From positions 5,828,001 to 5,892,000 of the forward strand of contig NC_015957.1 of NCBI RefSeq assembly GCF_000147815.2: a stretch of 64,000 nt of DNA. Direction: 5' to 3'. The notes beneath the pieces are model-generated. The model was given only the letters and a program-made list of their open reading frames with translations. It made no database searches and was not told the origin of the DNA. Positions within the stretch are counted from its first letter, which is position 1; the number at the start of each line of letters is the position of its first letter. Positions 51,861-60,585 of this stretch are shown one piece after another. This stretch comes from Streptomyces violaceusniger Tu 4113. GTDB lineage: Bacteria; Actinomycetota; Actinomycetes; Streptomycetales; Streptomycetaceae. Made by a program: the position numbers and the translations under genes.

Positions 51861-53567
51861 TCACCGCTCGATGCGGACCACCGGGAGGTCCAGCACCGAG
51901 GCCCCGTGCACGGTGATGCGCACGGGCGTGAGGGTGGTCGCGTCGAGCGCCGGCTCGCCACTTCCGGTGTTGCGGGCGTAACGGGGGTGGGCGCCGCCGC
52001 TGATCTGCAGCCGGACCCGGTGGCCGGGCAGGAAGCGGTGGGCGGTGGAGCTCATCGGCACGGTGACCTCCACGGGCTGCCCCGGCCCGGTCGGCAACCG
52101 CACCAGCCCGTCGCACACATTGACCGAACGGCCCTGTTCGTCGACGTCGCACAGGCGGGCGAAGACATCGGCGTACCCGGTGTCGGTGGAGATCCGCAGC
52201 CGCGCCGCGACCGGGCCGAGGACGTCCATGGGCTCGTCCATCGGCTCGCCGGTGAACGTCAGCACATCGGGGCGCTTCTCGAGATCGCCGTTGTCACGGC
52301 TCCCGGAGGTGGGCGAGAGCAGCGGCCCGCCGATGGACGGGGTGGGGTCGGCCGGGTCGTAGCGGAAGGAGGCCAGTGACGCGGACGTCTCGGGCGGCCG
52401 CCGGGTGAGCCGCCCGCCCTCCACGGGGTACCACGGGGCGGTGTCGGGGGACGGCGGCCAGTCGTCGAGGTCCCGCCAGTGCCCCTGGCCGCCGATGTGC
52501 ACCCGTACCCGGGCCGGGCGCAGCCCCGAGGGGTCGCCGCACAGATGGGCGCGCAGCCAGGCGAGGCTTTCCGCGAAGACCTCCGGCCAGCCCCGCTGGA
52601 GCGCGGAGGTGTGGGTCCACGGTCCGATGAGCAGGGAGGTGTCGCAGCCGGACCGGCGCAGCCTGCCGTACTGCTCGAAGGTCTGGTCCACCAGCGCGTC
52701 CTGCCAGCCGCTGATCAGGCAGGTCGGGATGTGCAGGCCGTCGGCGGCACCACCGGTGGACGCGCCCTTCCAGAACGGGTCACCGGCGTCCGGATGGGAC
52801 ATCACGCCGTCCAGCCAGGGCAGTTCACCCCCGAGGCCACGCACATACGATCCGCGCAGCGGCAGCGCCCGGGTGATGTGCTTCAGATGGCGCCGGAGGC
52901 GCAGCGTGGCCCGTACGAAGGGGCCGAACCCCCGGTGCTGGGCGGTCATGCCGGAGCCGACGAGCAGGGAGTTCTCCAGTTGGAGCGCGCCGCCGCGGTG
53001 GAACAGGGCATGGGGGTCGTGCAGCCCGACCTGCACCACCATCGCCCGCAGCTCCGGCGGCGGGTCCAGGGCGAGCGCCCACTGCACATAGCCGAGATAG
53101 CTGGGGCCGATGGTGCCCAGCGCGCCGTTGAACCAGGGCTGGTCCCGCAGCCACGCCACGGTGGCCCGGCCGTCGGCCGCCTCGTTGCGCCACAGGTCGA
53201 ACGCGCCGCCCGAGCCACCGGTGCCGCGGCAGCTCTGCAGGACGACGTGGAAGCCCTGTTCGGCGAAGAGCATTCCGTACATGGGCGACCAGGGCACTCC
53301 CCTGCCGTAGGGGGAACGCACCAGCAGGGTGGGGAAGTCGCCCTCGGCGCGGGGGAAGTAGTGGTCCGCGCGGAGGGTGCTGCCGTCGGCGGCCGGCATC
53401 TCGAGGTCCGGCTCCCGTCCGGCCTCGTACCGCTTGGCCGGAAGGCCGCGCCAGGTCGCCCTCATCATCCGCGCCGCGAGCGGCGGCCTGCCCGAAGGCG
53501 CGACCCAGGCGGCCGCGGCCACTCCGTCGGTGGTCCCGGACCCACCATCACGCGTAGGTGACGTCAT
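51861..53567 (-). CDS. CocE/NonD-family hydrolase
   Basis: A 568-residue serine hydrolase of the X-Pro dipeptidyl-peptidase/cocaine-esterase (CocE/NonD) family. The alpha/beta domain has TLLVRSPYGRGVPWSPMYG, VVLQSCRGTGGSGG, the nucleophile elbow TIGPSYLGYVQWALA and LISGWQDALVDQTFEQYG with the acid; His lies in GPWTHTSALQRG. The C-terminal jelly-roll domain covers about 400-568 (RLQISGGAHPRYARN). GAGGGGAAC precedes the ATG. It is divergent from a TetR gene with a palindrome between them, so it is probably induced by an ester or amide substrate. Confidence 0.88.
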   Translation of the reverse strand: MTSPTRDGGSGTTDGVAAAAWVAPSGRPPLAARMMRATWRGLPAKRYEAGREPDLEMPAADGSTLRADHYFPRAEGDFPTLLVRSPYGRGVPWSPMYGMLFAEQGFHVVLQSCRGTGGSGGAFDLWRNEAADGRATVAWLRDQPWFNGALGTIGPSYLGYVQWALALDPPPELRAMVVQVGLHDPHALFHRGGALQLENSLLVGSGMTAQHRGFGPFVRATLRLRRHLKHITRALPLRGSYVRGLGGELPWLDGVMSHPDAGDPFWKGASTGGAADGLHIPTCLISGWQDALVDQTFEQYGRLRRSGCDTSLLIGPWTHTSALQRGWPEVFAESLAWLRAHLCGDPSGLRPARVRVHIGGQGHWRDLDDWPPSPDTAPWYPVEGGRLTRRPPETSASLASFRYDPADPTPSIGGPLLSPTSGSRDNGDLEKRPDVLTFTGEPMDEPMDVLGPVAARLRISTDTGYADVFARLCDVDEQGRSVNVCDGLVRLPTGPGQPVEVTVPMSSTAHRFLPGHRVRLQISGGAHPRYARNTGSGEPALDATTLTPVRITVHGASVLDLPVVRIER

Positions 53568-53586
53568 CCCGCGTTCCCCTCTCCGC

Positions 53587-53609
53587 ATTCCCGTACTACG
53601 TACGAGAAT
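53587..53609. promoter_or_regulatory. Candidate TetR operator
   Basis: The 23-bp segment from 53587 has 11-bp arms, ATTCCCGTACT and CGTACGAGAAT, matching at 9 of 11 positions around a central A. It sits in the 98-nt gap between the divergent hydrolase and TetR genes, the expected operator site. Confidence 0.55.
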
Positions 53610-53665
53610 AGTAGGTGCTTGGATGGATTCCGCAAGTCGCCATGGCGGGAAGGAGCGATCAGGTC

Positions 53666-54388
53666 GTGGTTCGCGGTGACGGATCCGGCGCCGGAGGCGT
53701 CGACCCCCAGCAGCTTTGGCAGAGCCCCCAGCAGCCCCGCAAGGGGCGTAAACCCGCCTTCAGCCGTGAGGCGATCACCGCCGCAGCCGTCGCCCTGGCG
53801 GACGCCGAGGGAACCGACGCGGTCACGATGAGGCGGGTGGCGTCGCAGGTCGGCGCCGGGGTCATGTCGCTCTACAGCTACGCTCCCGACAAGGAGACGC
53901 TGCTGCGACTGATGGTCGACCAGGTCAACGGCGAGCTGTCACCACCGGCCCCGCTGACCGGCGACTGGCGCGCCGATCTGAAGGCCATCGCCCACGCCCA
54001 GCGCGCCCTGATGCTGCGCCACCCATGGCTCCCCGCCGCGCTGTTCAACCGCCGCTGGTCCCTCGGACCCAACACCCTGGCCTTCGTGGAACACGCGCTC
54101 GCCGCCCTGCGGCCCACCGCGCTGGACGGCGGTGCGAAGCTGGAGGTGTTCAGCCTGATCACGGGGTTCGTCGCCGGACTCGTCGCCGATGAGATCGCTC
54201 AGGCCGCGCTCGCCGACTCACCCGACCGGGCCGCCGCCGATGCCCGGTACCTCGCCTCGGTGGCCGCCGACGGACACCACCCGGAGCTCGCCGAGGCGCT
54301 CTCCGCCCCCACCCGCCCGCTCACCCCCGACGCCACGTTCGCCCGTCTGCTGGACCGCATGGTCGACGGCCTGGACGCCGGGTCGTAA
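53666..54388 (+). CDS. TetR-family transcriptional regulator
   Basis: About 240 residues from the GTG at 53666, which has AAGGAG ten bases upstream. The HTH reads SREAITAAAVALADAEGTDA, then VTMRRVASQVGAGVMSLYSY, followed by the TetR_C-like ligand-binding domain with HPWLPAALFNRRWSLGPNT. The in-frame ATG at 53642 lacks a ribosome site. It probably represses itself and the CocE/NonD hydrolase gene. Confidence 0.87.
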   Translation: MVRGDGSGAGGVDPQQLWQSPQQPRKGRKPAFSREAITAAAVALADAEGTDAVTMRRVASQVGAGVMSLYSYAPDKETLLRLMVDQVNGELSPPAPLTGDWRADLKAIAHAQRALMLRHPWLPAALFNRRWSLGPNTLAFVEHALAALRPTALDGGAKLEVFSLITGFVAGLVADEIAQAALADSPDRAAADARYLASVAADGHHPELAEALSAPTRPLTPDATFARLLDRMVDGLDAGS

Positions 54389-54406
54389 CGCGGCGGCGGG
54401 AGGCCG

Positions 54407-54865
54407 CTAGGGATTGGTCCACGCCTCGGGGTCCTCGGCGAGGCCCAGGACATCGCCGGGCAGCCGGGCCGCGGCCACCTCCGCGAGGGTCACCTCGCCG
54501 AGGATCTTGCGCACATTGGCCCGCACCGCGATCCACAGCGGCAGCAGCGACTCCGCCGGTCCGCAGTACGACAGCTCGGGCGGGCGTACTCCGCGCACCG
54601 ACACCAGGGGTCCGTCGACCACCCGGATCACCTCGGCGATGCTGATGGTGTCCGCCGGGCGGGCCAGCCGGTAGCCGCCATTGCCCCCGCGCTGGCTGGC
54701 CACCAGCCCGCCCCGGCGCAGATCGCCCAGAATCCCTTCGAGGAACTTGTGCGGGATGCCCTGCGCACCGGCGATCACCTCGGCCTTTACGGAGGTGTCC
54801 GCCCCCGCCGCGGCCAGTTCCAACGCCGCCCGCACCGCATAGTCCGCCTTCGCCGAGATCCGCAT
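54407..54865 (-). CDS. Rrf2-family regulator lacking Fe-S cysteines
   Basis: A 152-residue Rrf2 protein. The winged HTH is visible: MRISAKADYAVRAALELAAA, KAEVIAGAQGIPHKFLEGIL and ASQRGGNGGYRLARPADTIS, with SIAEVIRVVDGPLV as the linker helix. Only one cysteine (SYCGPAES) is present instead of the usual three of Fe-S forms such as IscR, so it resembles CymR-type regulators of sulfur metabolism. It lies 33 nt after the sulfur-acquisition-type flavoprotein gene on the same strand and may control it. Confidence 0.86.
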   Translation of the reverse strand: MRISAKADYAVRAALELAAAGADTSVKAEVIAGAQGIPHKFLEGILGDLRRGGLVASQRGGNGGYRLARPADTISIAEVIRVVDGPLVSVRGVRPPELSYCGPAESLLPLWIAVRANVRKILGEVTLAEVAAARLPGDVLGLAEDPEAWTNP

Positions 54866-54898
54866 ACCGTGATTATCCGCCACCGGCGCGGCGGGCCG

Positions 54899-56095
54899 TC
54901 AGAAGGGCAGGGTGAACGGGGGGTGCTCACCGTTGAGGAAGTAGTCCCCGACCTCGTGGAGCCGGTGGGCGACGGGGTCATAGAGGGTATGGGTGCGCGC
55001 GTTGCGCCAGAAGCGGTCGAATCCGTAGGCGGAGGAGGCGGAGCGCGCGCCGACGACGTCCAGGGCGCGGGCGGTGGCGTCGTGGGCGGCCCGGGAGGCG
55101 GCGGCCTCGGCCGCCGCGGCGAGCACGGTGATCTCGGCGCATTCGTCGTCGGTCAGGTCCTCGCCCCGCGTCAGCCCGCTGTCCAGGGCCTCCAGCGCCT
55201 GATCGGCGAGGGCGGCGGCGGAGAGCGTGGCGACGGTGAGCTCCCCGTAAGTGGTCAGCGCGTACGGATCGCGCGGGGAGGTGTGCGGCCAGGGCGCGTG
55301 CACGGCCCTGGTGTACTCGCGGGCCTCGGCGAGCACTCCCTGCGCGATCCCGAGACAGATCTGCGCCGAGACCAGACGCCCGGTCGGCGCGGCCAGACCG
55401 CTGAAGGGCGACGGGGTGTCCTCGTCCCAGGAGAGCGGGCCGAGCACCGCACCGTCCTCAACCGGCGCCGCGTCGAACTCCACGCTTCCGCCGGCCGCCA
55501 GCCGCTGCCCGAAGGTGTCCCCGTCGTCGCCGCCGCACACCACACCGGGATCGGCGGTGTCGACGAGCACGGCCAGTGGCTCGCCGGTGTCGGCGTGGGT
55601 GGCGCGGACGGCCAGCCGGTCGGCGACCAGGACGCCGGTGGCGTACCCCTGGCGTCCGTTCACCACCCGGCCGTCCCTCCCGGAGGTGAGCGTCAGCCGT
55701 GGCTCGCGGGCGGTCAGCCCGCCGCCCCAGCACCACTGCCCCGCCGCCGACTCCCGCTCCAGCCGGGCGGCCAGATCGGCCCCGCCGAAGAAGCGGGCAC
55801 TGAAGGACAGCAGGTAGTGGCAGCCGAGCACCTGGCCGATCGCGCCATCGGCCGCGGCGATCTTCCGCACCACGGCGCAGGCCGTGGACCAGCCCGCTCC
55901 CCCGCCCCCATGCTCGACGGGGATCAGCAGCGCCAACAGCCCCGCCTCGCGCAACCGGGCGACCTCGTCGTACGGCGTCTTGCCGGCCTGGTCGCGGATG
56001 ACCGCGTCCGTGGCGAGGTCGTCCGCCGCCTCGCCGGCGATCTGCAGCCACCACGCGCGGTCGGGCGCCTCGGCCACCGCATCCACCACCGTCAC
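54899..56095 (-). CDS. SfnB/DszC-like flavin-dependent oxidoreductase
   Basis: A 398-residue acyl-CoA-dehydrogenase-fold flavoprotein of the SfnB/DszC sulfur-acquisition group. Landmarks are LREAGLLALLIPVEHGGGG, IGQVLGCHYLLSFSARFFGG, the GGLTAREPRLTLTS strand region and the C-terminal helical FDRFWRNARTHTLYDPVAHR ending in GDYFLNGEHPPFTLPF. Such enzymes use FMNH2 from a partner reductase to oxidise sulfones or similar compounds and release sulfur. Start GTG with GGAGGGGAG. Pairing with an Rrf2 gene fits a sulfur-responsive unit. No reductase gene adjoins. Confidence 0.8.
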   Translation of the reverse strand: MTVVDAVAEAPDRAWWLQIAGEAADDLATDAVIRDQAGKTPYDEVARLREAGLLALLIPVEHGGGGAGWSTACAVVRKIAAADGAIGQVLGCHYLLSFSARFFGGADLAARLERESAAGQWCWGGGLTAREPRLTLTSGRDGRVVNGRQGYATGVLVADRLAVRATHADTGEPLAVLVDTADPGVVCGGDDGDTFGQRLAAGGSVEFDAAPVEDGAVLGPLSWDEDTPSPFSGLAAPTGRLVSAQICLGIAQGVLAEAREYTRAVHAPWPHTSPRDPYALTTYGELTVATLSAAALADQALEALDSGLTRGEDLTDDECAEITVLAAAAEAAASRAAHDATARALDVVGARSASSAYGFDRFWRNARTHTLYDPVAHRLHEVGDYFLNGEHPPFTLPF

Positions 56096-56128
56096 GCCCG
56101 CTCCCCTCCATCCGGCCGGACTTCATCA

Positions 56129-56160
56129 TTCCCTATTTTTCCAGTAGGGAAAATAGGGAA
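56129..56160. promoter_or_regulatory. Palindromic operator upstream of the flavoprotein gene
   Basis: TTCCCTATTTT (56129-56139) and AAAATAGGGAA (56150-56160) are 11-bp perfect inverted arms around a 10-nt spacer, 33 nt upstream of the flavoprotein start and unusually A+T-rich. It probably overlaps the promoter and is a good candidate site for the Rrf2 protein or another sulfur regulator. Confidence 0.6.
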
Positions 56161-56251
56161 GTTGGCCGCGGATGCCCACTGACCGATGTGCGGCATATGC
56201 CAGTGCTACGTTTGTCCGAGAATGCACTATTCCATGAGGTGAGGTCCGGGG

Positions 56252-56893
56252 ATGGAGGAGCGGCGCGAAACAGACGCGGTGGGGCGCTCCCACTCATGGG
56301 GCGATGAACGGCTTTCCCTGCTCTCGACGGTGGGCGCCGCGCTCAACGACCGTGAGGCACTGCAGCACGCCCTGGACCAGGCGGTCTCCGAGCTGGGCGG
56401 ACTCGCGGGGCTGATGCACTGGTCCTGCGGCCCGGCCGGCAGCCGTACGCTGCGCCTGGTCCTGGCCAGCGGGCTGCCGCTGCCCGCCCTCGGGGGCTGG
56501 GAGGAGATCCGCCAGGACGAGGCCCCGCTCGCCCCCGCCCGGGCCGTGCGGGACGGCTGCTTCGTCTGGCTGCCGGCGGCCATAGGCGAGACCGTCGGAC
56601 CCGGCCAGACCCTCGGACCCGGCCAGACCCTCGGACCCGGCGAGACCCTCGGGCCCGGGGCGACCGGCCGCGCCTCCTCCGGGGCCCTGCCGACGGCGAC
56701 CACGGTGGCATCCGTTCCGCTGACCGGGCCGGACGGGCCGGTGGGCGCGCTGTCCGTCCTCACCGGCCCGCGGGAGCCGACCCCGGAACAGGCCGCCTTC
56801 CTCGAGGCGGTGGGGCGCTGGGCGGAGCAAGTGCATCTGGACGGAACAGCCCATCGCCTGCGGCGGCGCGGTCCAGGAATGCGGCACCCTTCG
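56252..56893 (+). pseudogene. 5' fragment of a GAF-domain sensor protein
   Basis: A frame starting ATG at 56252 with GAGGTGAGG upstream encodes a GAF-like domain: LSLLSTVGAALNDREALQHAL, LVLASGLPLPALGGWEEI and TVASVPLTGPDGPVGALSVL, then PEQAAFLEAVGRWAEQVHLD. This is the N-terminal sensor layout of Streptomyces SpoIIE-type phosphatases, but no effector follows; after residue 212 the frame continues only as antisense of the SDR gene. It contains a four-copy 18-nt repeat (56590-56661, LGPGQT units). A truncated relic is the simplest reading; a short GAF-only protein ending at 57781 is less likely. Confidence 0.55.
56590..56661 (+). repeat. 18-nt tandem repeat in the GAF gene fragment
   Basis: Four copies of an 18-nt unit (consensus GACCCTCGGACCCGGCCA) encode repeated TLGPGQ-type residues inserted in the GAF-like domain. 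Confidence 0.8.
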
Positions 56894-57634
56894 TCAGCCG
56901 ATGGCGAGTTCACCGCCCCGGGCCTCCAGGACGGCGCCGGTGATGTAGCTCGCCCGCGAGGAGACCAGGAACAGAACGGCTTCGGCGATTTCCTCGGGCG
57001 CCGCGGGCCGGTCCAGGACCGTGGCCCGCGCCACGGTCCGGAGGGCCTCCTCCCCCATCTCGGAGGTGCCCGGCGTACGGACCGGGCCCGACCGGACGGC
57101 GTTGACCCGTACTCCCCGGCCGCCGAACTCATCGGCCCACACCCGGGTCAGCAGCTCCAGCGCGGCCTTCGAGGCGCCGTACGCCCCGGCGTTGCGGGCG
57201 GGGGCGCCGGCGGCGATGGTGCTGAGGTTGACGATGGCCCCGTGGCCCCGAGCGGCCATACCCGGTGCGATCCGCCCGACCAGCAGAAGCGGTGCGCGGG
57301 CGTTGATGGCCATATGGACGTCGAACATCTCGGACGAGGTCCCGGCGGTGTCCGCGAACCGGTAGACGCCGGCGTTGTTGACCAGGACGTCCACCTCCCC
57401 CGCCTCGGCGGCCAGCCGCCGCACATCGTCGGCCTCGGCGAGATCCGCCGCCACGAACCGGGCCGTGGCCCCCGCCGCGGACACCTCCTGGACCACTTCC
57501 GCACCCCGCCGCGCGTCCCGGCCGTGCACGACGACCTCGGCCCCCATCGCCGCCAGGCCCAGCGCCACGGCGCGGCCGATCCCCGCCGTGGCGCCCGTGA
57601 CCAGGGCCGTGGCTCCGGACAGCTCACCACTCAT
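56894..57634 (-). CDS. SDR-family oxidoreductase
   Basis: A 246-residue classical SDR. The cofactor motif is TGATAGIGRAVALGLAA, followed by VDVLVNNAGVYRF, the catalytic Ser in VNLSTIAAG and the YGASK tetrad; the C-terminus has AVLFLVSSRASYITGAVLEARGG. The ATG at 57634 has GAGGAGT upstream. Its GC content and repeats do not differ from neighbours. It lies opposite the GAF fragment, and its end lies where that fragment loses recognisable sequence. Substrate unknown. Confidence 0.88.
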   Translation of the reverse strand: MSGELSGATALVTGATAGIGRAVALGLAAMGAEVVVHGRDARRGAEVVQEVSAAGATARFVAADLAEADDVRRLAAEAGEVDVLVNNAGVYRFADTAGTSSEMFDVHMAINARAPLLLVGRIAPGMAARGHGAIVNLSTIAAGAPARNAGAYGASKAALELLTRVWADEFGGRGVRVNAVRSGPVRTPGTSEMGEEALRTVARATVLDRPAAPEEIAEAVLFLVSSRASYITGAVLEARGGELAIG

Positions 57635-57866
57635 GCGGACACTCCTCACCGTGTGCCGGACACCGATCCACCCCGCACGCACCGGATGATTACCGCACCC
57701 GCCCACCCCGGGCCGGACGGCACGCCGTCCCTGAGGCTGAACGGGCGCGGCGGCCCGGTGACAGCACGTCATATCGGCTGATCCGCCCGATGCCGGACGA
57801 CGACGGCCCCGGCTCAGCGGCTGACACGATCTTCCGCGTGGCGCTGGTCTTTGCTGTACTGCGGGG

Positions 57867-58682
57867 GTGCGGGAAACATCGTCAACCAGCCATGTCGCCC
57901 TGGTGACGGGGGCGAACCAGGGAATCGGCGCGGCGACGGCACGAGCGCTGGCGGCCCGCGGCGCCGCGGTGCTCTGCACCTGTCTGCGCCCCCGCGGCCC
58001 CGGTGAGGGGGACGCCCCCGATCCGTACCACGCCGCGCGGTCCATCGACGGCGAAGAGGTCGCGGCGGAGATCCGCCGGGCCGGAGGACGGGCCGAGGCA
58101 TACGAAGCGGACCTCAGCGACCCCGCTGTTCCGGGGCGGCTCTTCGACCTCGCCGAGGACCGACTGGGCCCGGTCGACATCCTGGTCAACAACGCCTCGG
58201 GATGGATCCAGGACACCTTCACCTCCGATCCGGCCGACCGGTTCGACCGGCCGCTGCGCCCCGTCACCGCACAGACCTGGTCCCGGCAGTTCGCGGTGGA
58301 CGCGATGGCGCCGGCGCTGCTGATCGGTGAGCTGGCCCGCCGCCACCGGGCACGCGGTGCCGACTGGGGGCGGATCGTGGGCCTGACGTCGGGAGGGGAG
58401 CTCGGTTTCCCCGGCGAGGTGTCCTACGGGGCGGCGAAAGCCGCGCAGACCGACTACACCCTCTCGGCGGCCGCGGAGCTGGCCGCCCTCGGCATCACGG
58501 CCAATGTGGTGCAGCCGCCCGTGACCGACACCGGGTGGGTTACGAACGAGGTCCGGCGGTTCGTCGCCTCGAGCACCACCCACTTCCATGTCGCCGATCC
58601 GGACGAGGTCGCGAAGACCATCGTCTTCCTCGCCTCGGACGAGGCCGCACTCATCACCGGAAACGTCATCACCCTTCGCTGA
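57867..58682 (+). CDS. SDR-family oxidoreductase
   Basis: A 271-residue SDR. The cofactor motif is TGANQGIGAATARALAA, followed by the DILVNNASGWIQD variant of NNAG, the active-site Ser in LTSGGELGF and YGAAK, and the C-terminal AKTIVFLASDEAALITGNV. An insertion of about 15 residues follows beta2. GTG start. It is 66 nt upstream of the dehydratase gene on the same strand and may be cotranscribed, so it could act on a sugar acid or lactone pathway intermediate; this is inferred from position only. Confidence 0.85.
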   Translation: MRETSSTSHVALVTGANQGIGAATARALAARGAAVLCTCLRPRGPGEGDAPDPYHAARSIDGEEVAAEIRRAGGRAEAYEADLSDPAVPGRLFDLAEDRLGPVDILVNNASGWIQDTFTSDPADRFDRPLRPVTAQTWSRQFAVDAMAPALLIGELARRHRARGADWGRIVGLTSGGELGFPGEVSYGAAKAAQTDYTLSAAAELAALGITANVVQPPVTDTGWVTNEVRRFVASSTTHFHVADPDEVAKTIVFLASDEAALITGNVITLR

Positions 58683-58748
58683 GAAGGCGCTTCGCCGAGA
58701 CCGCCCTTCGTCCAGACGCCATCACCGTTCGCCAGAAGGAGTGCAGAA

Positions 58749-60482
58749 GTGACTGACACGGGAACACACGGTCGGCGGCGCAGCGCGGCCTGGTTCGGCG
58801 CGGAGGGCCGGTCCGGCATGGTCTATCGGTCCTGGATGCGCAACCAGGGCTATTCCGGGGAGGTGTTCGACGGCCGTCCGGTGATCGGCATCGCCACGAC
58901 GTGGTCGGAGCTGGCGCCCTGCAACAGCCATCTGCAGCGGGTGGCGGAGTCGGTGAAGCGCGGGGTCTGGCAGGCCGGTGGCTTTCCGCTGGAGTTCCCG
59001 GCGATGGCGCTGGGCGAGACGCTGATGCGGCCCACCGCGATGCTGTACCGCAATCTGCTGGCCATGGAGGCCGAGGAGCTGATACGGGCCAATCCGCTGG
59101 ACGGTGTGGTGCTGCTGTCCGGCTGCGACAAGACCACCCCCGGTCTGCTGATGGCCGCCTCCAGCGTCGATCTGCCGGCCATCATGGTCACCGGCGGACC
59201 GATGCTCAACGGCAAGTACCGGGGCGGGGATGTGGGCTCGGGCACGCAGGTGTGGCGGTTCGAGGCCGAGCTCGCGGCCGGGCGGATGACCGAGGAGGAG
59301 TGTTTCTTCGCCGAGGGCTGCATGGCCCGGTCCAACGGGCACTGCATGACCATGGGCACCGCGTCCACCATGGCGTCGATGGCCGAGGCGCTCGGCATGC
59401 AACTGCCCTATTCGGCGAGCTGGCCGGCGGTGGACTCGCGGCGGTACGAGACGGCGCAGCGCGCCGGGCAGCGGATCGTGGCCATGGTGGAGGAGGATCT
59501 GCGGCCGTCGCAGATCATGACCCGGGCGGCGTTCGAGAACGCGATACGGGTCAACGCGGCCATCGGCGGCTCCACCAACGCGGTGATCCATCTGCTGGCC
59601 ATCGCGGGGCGGCTGGGGGTGCCGCTGAGTCTCGACGACTTCGACGCGCTGGCCCGGGAGGTGCCCACACTGGTCGATCTGCAGCCCTCCGGACGGTTCC
59701 TGATGGAGGACTTCTGCTACGCCGGGGGCCTGCCGGCGGTGATGCGCGAGCTGGGCGCGCTGCTGCACACCGGTGCGGCCACGGTGAACGGGCGCACGGT
59801 GGCGGAGAACGTCGCCGACGCCGAGTGCTGGAACCGTCAGGTGATCCGGACACTGGACGATCCGTTCCAGGAAGCGGGCACCGGTACCGCGGTGCTGCGC
59901 GGCAATCTCGCACCCGACGGCGCGGTGATCAAACAGTCCGCCGCATCGCGCCACCTGCTCCGGCACCGCGGCCGGGCCCTGGTGTTCGACACACCGGAGG
60001 ACTACATCGCCGTTCACGCCGATGAGGACCTGCCGGTGGACGAGAACACCGTGCTGGTGATCCGGGGCAGCGGCCCTCGTGGCTACCCGGGCATGCCCGA
60101 GGTCTCCAATGTGGTGCTGCCGCCCAAGTTGCTGCGCAAGGGCGTCGAGGACATGGTGCGGATCTGTGACGGCCGGATGTCCGGCACCGGCTTCGGCACC
60201 GTAGTGCTCCATGTGGCCCCCGAGTCCGCCGTCGGCGGCCCGCTGGCGCTGGTGCGCGACGACGACTGGATCACCCTGGACGTCCCGGCCCGTGCGCTCA
60301 CCCTGGAGGTGGGCGAAGCGGAGCTGGAGCGCCGGCGGGCCGCCTGGCAGCCCCCGCCGCCGGTCGCCGCCCGGGGCTGGAGCAGGCTCTACACCGAGCA
60401 TGTGCTCCAGGCGGACCAGGGGCTGGACCTGGACTTCCTGGTCGGCTCCAGCGGACACGAGGTGCCCCACGAGTCCCACTGA
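58749..60482 (+). CDS. IlvD/Edd-family sugar-acid dehydratase
   Basis: A 577-residue [Fe-S] dehydratase. Family cysteines are visible in ELAPCNSHLQRV, LLSGCDKTTPGLLM and FAEGCMARSNGHCMTMGTAS. The N-terminal SAAWFGAEGRSGMVYRSWMRNQGYS is typical of L-arabinonate/D-xylonate-type dehydratases rather than housekeeping IlvD, and length (577) agrees. It removes water from an aldonic acid to give a 2-keto-3-deoxy acid. The GTG start has GAAGGAG eight bases upstream. The preceding SDR may belong to the same pathway; no aldolase or semialdehyde gene is nearby. Confidence 0.85.
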   Translation: MTDTGTHGRRRSAAWFGAEGRSGMVYRSWMRNQGYSGEVFDGRPVIGIATTWSELAPCNSHLQRVAESVKRGVWQAGGFPLEFPAMALGETLMRPTAMLYRNLLAMEAEELIRANPLDGVVLLSGCDKTTPGLLMAASSVDLPAIMVTGGPMLNGKYRGGDVGSGTQVWRFEAELAAGRMTEEECFFAEGCMARSNGHCMTMGTASTMASMAEALGMQLPYSASWPAVDSRRYETAQRAGQRIVAMVEEDLRPSQIMTRAAFENAIRVNAAIGGSTNAVIHLLAIAGRLGVPLSLDDFDALAREVPTLVDLQPSGRFLMEDFCYAGGLPAVMRELGALLHTGAATVNGRTVAENVADAECWNRQVIRTLDDPFQEAGTGTAVLRGNLAPDGAVIKQSAASRHLLRHRGRALVFDTPEDYIAVHADEDLPVDENTVLVIRGSGPRGYPGMPEVSNVVLPPKLLRKGVEDMVRICDGRMSGTGFGTVVLHVAPESAVGGPLALVRDDDWITLDVPARALTLEVGEAELERRRAAWQPPPPVAARGWSRLYTEHVLQADQGLDLDFLVGSSGHEVPHESH

Positions 60483-60546
60483 CCCTCTCGCGCGGCCACC
60501 GCCGCCGGCGGTCGGATCGTTCCCGCGGCGGCCTTCCCGCGGCGGG

Positions 60547-60578
60547 CGTGCGCGGGCCGTACGTACGGCCCGCGCACG
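60547..60578. terminator. 32-bp perfect palindrome between convergent genes
   Basis: A 32-bp uninterrupted palindrome with 16-bp arms (left arm CGTGCGCGGGCCGTAC, right arm its exact complement) lies between the dehydratase (+) and esterase (-) stops. It can act as a bidirectional terminator. Confidence 0.65.
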
Positions 60579-60585
60579 GGCGCCG

